DNA of 11,446 nucleotides from CAZJWR01 sp964549765 (GTDB lineage Bacteria; Zixibacteria; MSB-5A5; GN15; JAAZOE01), in assembly GCA_964549765.1 (NCBI GenBank), contig CAZJWR010000091.1, forward strand, positions 1-11,446, written 5' to 3'. Shown here piece by piece: positions 8,194-11,446 of this stretch. The first letter of the stretch is position 1. Every line of letters starts with the position of its first letter. The notes beneath the pieces are model-generated. The model had not been told where the DNA came from. It was given only the letters and a program-made list of their open reading frames with translations, and ran no database searches. The translations under genes were made by a program, and so were the position numbers.

Positions 8194-8697
8194 ATGGACA
8201 ATAGGATGAAACTGAAAGACGAATATATCATCGCCAAATGCTGCCGGCCGGAGCGGTCCGACATCATCGTCGGATATTACAGCCACGCCAATCTCATCAA
8301 GGTGCACAAAGAAGGATGCGCTAACCTGGGCAAAACCGACCCGGAACGCCTGATGAAGCTGGAGTGGGACAATATTCTGGAAACGCCCGATCCCGTCCCC
8401 GACGACAACATCGACCTGCTCGACGAAATCGATTTTCGGATATTGCATCATCACGGCATCATGGGCGTCGATTATTCGCTGAAGGTGGCGGCCGCGCTGC
8501 GCCTGGCCAGGCAAACCGTCTTCGACCGGCACGCCAAATTACGGGATATGGGACTACTGGAACGGGTGAAACCGCGCATCATCCAGTATCGCAAAAATAT
8601 CGTTAAAGGCAAATGGATAAAGCACCGCAATCATACCTATTATGATTTGACCGATAAGGGGAGGCTCTATCTTCGGCAGGGGATGAGCGGCGCATAA
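8194..8697 (+). CDS. Small RelA/SpoT-type zinc-finger plus winged-helix protein, putative regulator
   Basis: 167 residues, no signal peptide or membrane segment, so cytoplasmic. Residues 11-58 resemble the zinc-finger (CC/RIS) module of long RelA/SpoT homologues: KCC at 15-17, a DIIVGY strand at 23-28, VHKEGC giving H38 and C42, then NL, PERL and EW at 57-58. C16/C17...H38...C42 would be the metal site. HD hydrolase, synthetase, TGS and ACT domains are absent. Residues 74-162 read as a winged helix: LDEIDFRIL, a helix with RLARQTVFDRHAKL like a recognition helix, MGLLERV, a basic wing (KGKWIKHRNHTYYDLT) and a last helix. I tentatively associate the winged-helix half with DUF2250, from memory. 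The start is uncertain: ATG 8194 and in-frame ATG 8206 both lack a strong ribosome binding site. A regulator linked to glnA is inferred from position only. Confidence 0.85.
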   Translation: MDNRMKLKDEYIIAKCCRPERSDIIVGYYSHANLIKVHKEGCANLGKTDPERLMKLEWDNILETPDPVPDDNIDLLDEIDFRILHHHGIMGVDYSLKVAAALRLARQTVFDRHAKLRDMGLLERVKPRIIQYRKNIVKGKWIKHRNHTYYDLTDKGRLYLRQGMSGA

Positions 8698-8716
8698 CCG
8701 CCGATCTTGCTTCTTT
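8688..8716 (+). terminator. Weak candidate terminator of the glnA operon
   Basis: A 5-bp CGGCG/CGCCG stem (8688-8692 with 8699-8703) with a 6-nt loop overlaps the stop codon of the winged-helix gene and is followed by a T-rich stretch (8706-8716) broken by G and C. It is in the right place, but the stem is short. Confidence 0.3.
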
Positions 8717-8754
8717 CCGACACTTTCATGTATTCAACGACGTCGGACGCCGTC

Positions 8755-8791
8755 AAAAAACCTTGCGGCGCTCAGGGACAGCAGGGCGCCG
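8755..8791 (-). terminator. Candidate terminator of the TSP3-repeat gene
   Basis: On the minus strand a 6-bp stem (8786-8791 with 8766-8771) with a 14-nt loop spanning the stop codon is followed by CAAGG and six T residues (8755-8760). The T-tract is good, but the loop is long and the spacer weakens the call. Confidence 0.4.
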
Positions 8792-10916
8792 GGCCGTCCT
8801 TGAAGATGAAATTTATAACGTATACCGCGTCGGCGATGTTGACCCGGCCGTCGCAGTTTTCATCGCCGGAAACCAGCGGCTCGGGCGGCGGCCCCCCCTT
8901 GAAGATAAAGGCTATAAGACTGACGGCGTCGCCGATATTGATCGAGACGTCATCGGTGACGTCGCCACAGAGCGCCCTGACCGGCCAGCACGTCTCCGAA
9001 ACGACGTCGGGCACAATCGAATTTCCCAGGGCGTCGACGAAAATGAAATCTCCCGCCGGCGGGATGAAGGTGCTGTCGATACACAGCGTTCGCACCTCGC
9101 CATATGGCACGGTTACCGAAAAATGAATTGACAGCATGTGTTCGAGCGGACCGGGGGAGAGTCGGCCGTTTATGCCGATGCCGCCGAGCTGGATCGTATC
9201 GGGCGTTTGTCCGTCCATGTTGTTCTCGTTGACGAAGAAACCGTACAGATCCCAGACGCTGTCGGGGTCGCTCATGCGGCTGCCGGGGACGCTGGTGACG
9301 CAGGCGTGTCCGGTTCCCTGGCCGTCACTACCCCAGCCGCCCGGCTGCGCGACCCAAGTCCAGGCAAGGCTGTCCGGCGACCAGATTCGCAAACCGAGGC
9401 TGATGGCGCCGAGGGTATCTCGATTTTTAAACCATAGGCGGAACTCATGCGCGCAGTCGCTCAGGATGGTATCCTCCGATGCCGCCTGACCCGCCCGCGC
9501 GGCGTCTATGTAAAGGGTGTCGCCGTATTCGCATACGTCGCCGACGCCGTCGCCGTCGCCATCCGATTGATCGGGATTATATGTCGCGGGACAGTTGTCG
9601 ACATCGGCGCACAGACCGTCGCCATCGGCATCGTTCAAAGAATCAAACGGACATACATCGCAGACGTCCCCCGAACCGTCGCCGTCGCCGTCGAGTTGAT
9701 CGGGATTGTAGACGACCGGGCAGTTGTCATCGGGGCAGGTATTGGCTGGATAGCCGGGATCGCCGAAGCCGTCGCCATCGAGATCAGTACAGGAATCGCA
9801 GGCGTCGCCGATACCATCAAGATCGGCATCCTCCTGGAGCGGGTTATATATCGACGAACAATTGTCGGCGTCGGCGCACAGGCCGTCGCCATCTATATCG
9901 TTGTCGGGGTCGTTTGGGCAAGGGTCGCAGGAATCCCCGATGCTGTCGCCGTCGTTATCAACCTGATCCCAATTGTAATCGGCCGGGCAGTTGTCGCAAA
10001 CATCGCCGATGCCGTCACCGTCGCCATCGGTCTGAAGAGGATTGGTGATATCGGGGCAATTATCGCAAGCGTCGCCGAGGCTATCGGCGTCGGAATTCTG
10101 CTGATCGGCATTGGCGGCGGCCGGGCAGTTATCACAAAAATCGCCGATATCGTCGCCGTCGCCGTCCTCCTGGCCGGGATTGTAGATGACGGGGCAATTG
10201 TCGGAATCGTTCCCTATCCCGTCGGAATCGATATCCAGATTGCAGAGATCGGCGTACATGAGAAAATTATAATCGTGTATGTCATAATTGAACATGTGCA
10301 TCCAATTGCCCGTGCGATATATGCTGCTGCGCTGGGTCCCGCAATTCCCGTTGTCGGTGGCAATAGCCAGCGCCCCGGTCGGATCGGAGGCGGTGTTTGT
10401 TCCCCAGCCGACATGAAAATCGGATTGCATTGACAGGTGCGCCGCCGACATATCCACGAGGTTATAGGCGGGATACCAGACGAGACTGTCATACGGGATC
10501 GTGGCCTGATACAGCAGGGCAGAGGTGTCCGGAAGTCCCATCCCGTCGTCGGCCCAGATAAACAGGTCGAGATCGGGCGTCCCCGAGCTCTGGTCCTGAT
10601 ACAGGGCAACGCCGACCGCGCCCAGGCCGGTGTCAGGGTCGGTGACGGAGAACCGCGTGGCGCAGATGAGGGCCATGCCGGGCATCGTCCAATAATAATA
10701 GGGACCGCAATGATATTTCACGCGGGTACAACCGAATTTGGCGGTGCTATCCGGGTCGGATTCGGTGACCGTGCCCAGAGTAGCGGCGGCAGAATCGGAT
10801 AAACGAACAGATTCCGATTCGCTGACGGGGGCGATACGCAACGAATTTCTCGCAACCGGAGAGGCCGCGATAAGAAAAGACGCGATTATTATCAGTGACA
10901 ATCGAGAGCGCGGCAT
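8772..10916 (-). CDS. Secreted thrombospondin type 3 repeat protein with cohesin-like domain and dockerin-like end
   Basis: 714 residues from the ATG at 10916, chosen because GGAGG lies 5 nt upstream and the signal peptide (MPRSRLSLIIIASFLIAASP) then begins the protein; an in-frame ATG 19 codons earlier (10973) has neither advantage. Residues about 52-226 are a Gly/Tyr/Trp-rich beta region I do not recognise. Residues 227-463 hold about ten DNCP-type thrombospondin type 3 units (DxDGxGDxCDNCPxxxNPxQ), which bind many calcium ions and are stabilised by cysteines. Residues about 464-645 are a cohesin-like beta domain with PDTIQLGG near 572-579 and IDSTFIPPAG near 613-622, closely matching the first gene. 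Residues 648-714 form a dockerin-like pair of calcium loops ending CCP. No enzyme motif is seen. A surface or matrix structural role is inferred. It converges on the glnA operon with a 74-nt gap. Confidence 0.93.
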   Translation of the reverse strand: MPRSRLSLIIIASFLIAASPVARNSLRIAPVSESESVRLSDSAAATLGTVTESDPDSTAKFGCTRVKYHCGPYYYWTMPGMALICATRFSVTDPDTGLGAVGVALYQDQSSGTPDLDLFIWADDGMGLPDTSALLYQATIPYDSLVWYPAYNLVDMSAAHLSMQSDFHVGWGTNTASDPTGALAIATDNGNCGTQRSSIYRTGNWMHMFNYDIHDYNFLMYADLCNLDIDSDGIGNDSDNCPVIYNPGQEDGDGDDIGDFCDNCPAAANADQQNSDADSLGDACDNCPDITNPLQTDGDGDGIGDVCDNCPADYNWDQVDNDGDSIGDSCDPCPNDPDNDIDGDGLCADADNCSSIYNPLQEDADLDGIGDACDSCTDLDGDGFGDPGYPANTCPDDNCPVVYNPDQLDGDGDGSGDVCDVCPFDSLNDADGDGLCADVDNCPATYNPDQSDGDGDGVGDVCEYGDTLYIDAARAGQAASEDTILSDCAHEFRLWFKNRDTLGAISLGLRIWSPDSLAWTWVAQPGGWGSDGQGTGHACVTSVPGSRMSDPDSVWDLYGFFVNENNMDGQTPDTIQLGGIGINGRLSPGPLEHMLSIHFSVTVPYGEVRTLCIDSTFIPPAGDFIFVDALGNSIVPDVVSETCWPVRALCGDVTDDVSINIGDAVSLIAFIFKGGPPPEPLVSGDENCDGRVNIADAVYVINFIFKDGPAPCCP
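8798..8906 (-). repeat. Paired dockerin-like repeats with 99-nt period
   Basis: The sequence CCTTGAAGAT occurs at 8798-8807 and 8897-8906 on the plus strand, offset 99 nt. Both copies encode the IFK segment closing each calcium-loop repeat. The period is the same as in the peptidase gene and in the partial gene at the right edge. Confidence 0.7.
9528..10238 (-). repeat. Thrombospondin type 3 calcium-binding repeat array
   Basis: About ten Cys-containing units (DNCP, DPCP, DSCT or DVCP cores) cover residues 227-463. Most read DNCPxxYNPxQxDGDGDGxGDxCD. Two units are degenerate (DSCTDLDGDGFGDPG and a shortened PNDPDND unit). The low-complexity Asp/Gly codon use leaves long open frames on the opposite strand that are not genes. 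Confidence 0.9.
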
Positions 10917-11087
10917 GAAGGCCTCCGGGAGAATCGATGTCGAGTCACGGTCGTCAAACTCGTATGCAGACAATATAAAGATTCATTCATATTTTTTTCG
11001 GTCAAGCGCTTTCGGGGGCGCCGGGGCCAATCATTCCTATCCTCTATATTATCGACAGAACCGCCCGATTTCTGGACGCCGGACGCA

Positions 11088-11117
11088 AAAATAAACGGCA
11101 GGAAGATTCGCGTCAAG
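11088..11117 (-). promoter_or_regulatory. Candidate promoter of the TSP3-repeat gene
   Basis: On the minus strand TTGACG (11112-11117) is followed after 18 bases by TATTTT (11088-11093). It would give a leader of about 165 nt. A second TTGACC (11000-11005) lacks a good -10 box. The match is modest. Confidence 0.25.
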
Positions 11118-11155
11118 GGCTTGTAGTATAACGACATATGGCAATATTTTAAATA

Positions 11156-11210
11156 ATTACTTGTACGCATGCCGCCTTCGCGGCGTCGTTTATTTTTGGA
11201 CAGGTAATTA
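11156..11210. repeat. Nested inverted repeat between two secretome genes
   Basis: Outer arms AATTACTTGT (11156-11165) and ACAGGTAATT (11201-11210) pair over 10 positions with one wobble or mismatch. Inside lies a perfect 5-bp hairpin GCCGC-CTTC-GCGGC (11172-11185). On the plus strand the inner hairpin is followed by a T-rich run. It could be an RNA structure, a protein-binding palindrome or a degraded mobile repeat. Confidence 0.5.
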
Positions 11211-11220
11211 CCGGGCATCA

Positions 11221-11250
11221 AGGAAAAGGACCCGCCCGCGGCGGGTCCCT
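11221..11250 (-). terminator. Strong hairpin terminator of the partial dockerin-tailed gene
   Basis: A perfect 9-bp stem GGACCCGCC/GGCGGGTCC (11240-11248 with 11228-11236) has a 3-nt loop. On the minus strand it is followed by TTTTCCT. It lies about 30 nt past the stop codon at 11278. Confidence 0.8.
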
Positions 11251-11277
11251 TTCATTTGTTCGGATGCTATCCGATGG

Positions 11278-11446
11278 TTACCGATGGCAAGGCGCTTCGC
11301 CACCCTTGAAGATATAGGTTACCAGTCGAACGGCGTCGGAGATGTTGATTCTGATATCGCAATTAGCGTCCGCAGTGGGCTCGAAGCGAGGCGCTTCGCC
11401 GCCCTTGAAGACGTAATTGACGAGCATTACCGCGTCGCTGATATTG
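11278..11446 (-). CDS. C-terminal end of a dockerin-tailed protein (5' part outside window)
   Basis: Reading the minus strand from the right edge gives 55 codons and a TAA at 11278-11280. They encode the two calcium-loop repeats of a dockerin-like module: the first is truncated (NISDAVMLVNYVFKGGEAP), the second is complete (D-A-N-C-D loop, then NISDAVRLVTYIFKGGEAP). The tail ends APCHR rather than the APCCP of the two neighbours. A 12-nt block recurs at 11290-11301 and 11389-11400, again 99 nt apart. The upstream, functional part of the protein cannot be seen. By analogy it is probably another exported protein. Confidence 0.85.
   Translation of the reverse strand, partial: NISDAVMLVNYVFKGGEAPRFEPTADANCDIRINISDAVRLVTYIFKGGEAPCHR

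Larger units (their letters stand above)
10917..11220 (-). other. Upstream region of the TSP3-repeat gene
   Basis: About 300 bases with no credible gene. The region is AT-richer than its surroundings in places. It contains the TSP3 gene's ribosome binding site (GGAGG, 10922-10926), one weak promoter candidate and a nested inverted repeat near its right end; these are listed separately where useful. Confidence 0.5.

Noticed and set aside
9447..10433. Long plus-strand open frame (328 codons) rich in Ile, Val, Ala and Gly
   Set aside because: It is the antisense of the thrombospondin type 3 array. Repetitive GAC/GGC codons leave the opposite frame open, and the translation is low-complexity, without a ribosome binding site or a domain.
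10981..11094. Short open frames on both strands upstream of the TSP3 gene
   Set aside because: They have biased, shifting composition, no ribosome binding site, and overlap the upstream regulatory region.
1..11446. Search for CRISPR arrays, insertion sequences, tRNA genes and attachment sites
   Set aside because: No regularly spaced short repeats, transposase motifs, cloverleaf sequences or flanking direct repeats were seen by eye; the repeats found are protein-domain repeats.

Overview
The window (about 56% GC by eye) looks like a chromosomal segment from an uncultivated bacterium. Large secreted multidomain proteins that end in a two-repeat dockerin-like module, with a fixed terminal tail in two of them, are a pattern I associate with candidate phylum Zixibacteria and related FCB-group lineages. 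That placement is an inference from protein style; no rRNA or phylogenetic marker is present.

Layout, left to right. (1) 1-2218, minus: a secreted protein cut by the left edge, with a signal peptide, a cohesin-like beta domain, an Ig/cadherin-like domain and a seven-bladed FG-GAP/VCBS propeller. (2) 2579-6382, minus: a 1267-residue secreted M4 (thermolysin-family) metallopeptidase with propeptide, complete zinc site, accessory beta domains, four Ig-like putative repeats and a C-terminal dockerin-like module, followed by a hairpin terminator. (3) 6383-6735: a divergent intergenic region in which a -35/-10 promoter for the peptidase overlaps an extended -10 promoter for glnA. (4) 6736-8148, plus: type I glutamine synthetase with all expected active-site residues but no adenylylation tyrosine. 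(5) 8194-8697, plus: a small protein joining a RelA/SpoT-type Cys-Cys...His...Cys zinc-finger module to a winged helix. (6) 8772-10916, minus: a secreted protein with about ten thrombospondin type 3 calcium-binding units, a cohesin-like domain related to that of gene 1, and a dockerin-like end. (7) 11278-11446, minus: the last 55 codons of another dockerin-tailed protein, followed by a strong terminator.

Two themes appear. The minus-strand genes encode exported, calcium-dependent surface or secreted proteins. Cohesin-like and dockerin-like modules occur together in one neighbourhood with a peptidase and no carbohydrate-active enzyme, which could mean a non-cellulosomal surface assembly or a shared sorting tail. 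The plus-strand pair, glnA and the zinc-finger/winged-helix protein, looks like a two-gene nitrogen-related operon inserted between the secretome genes. The small protein is the best candidate for an undescribed system: it carries a ribosome/stringent-response type module without any (p)ppGpp enzyme domain and joined to a probable DNA-binding domain.

No tRNA, rRNA, CRISPR array, insertion sequence or transposase was seen.
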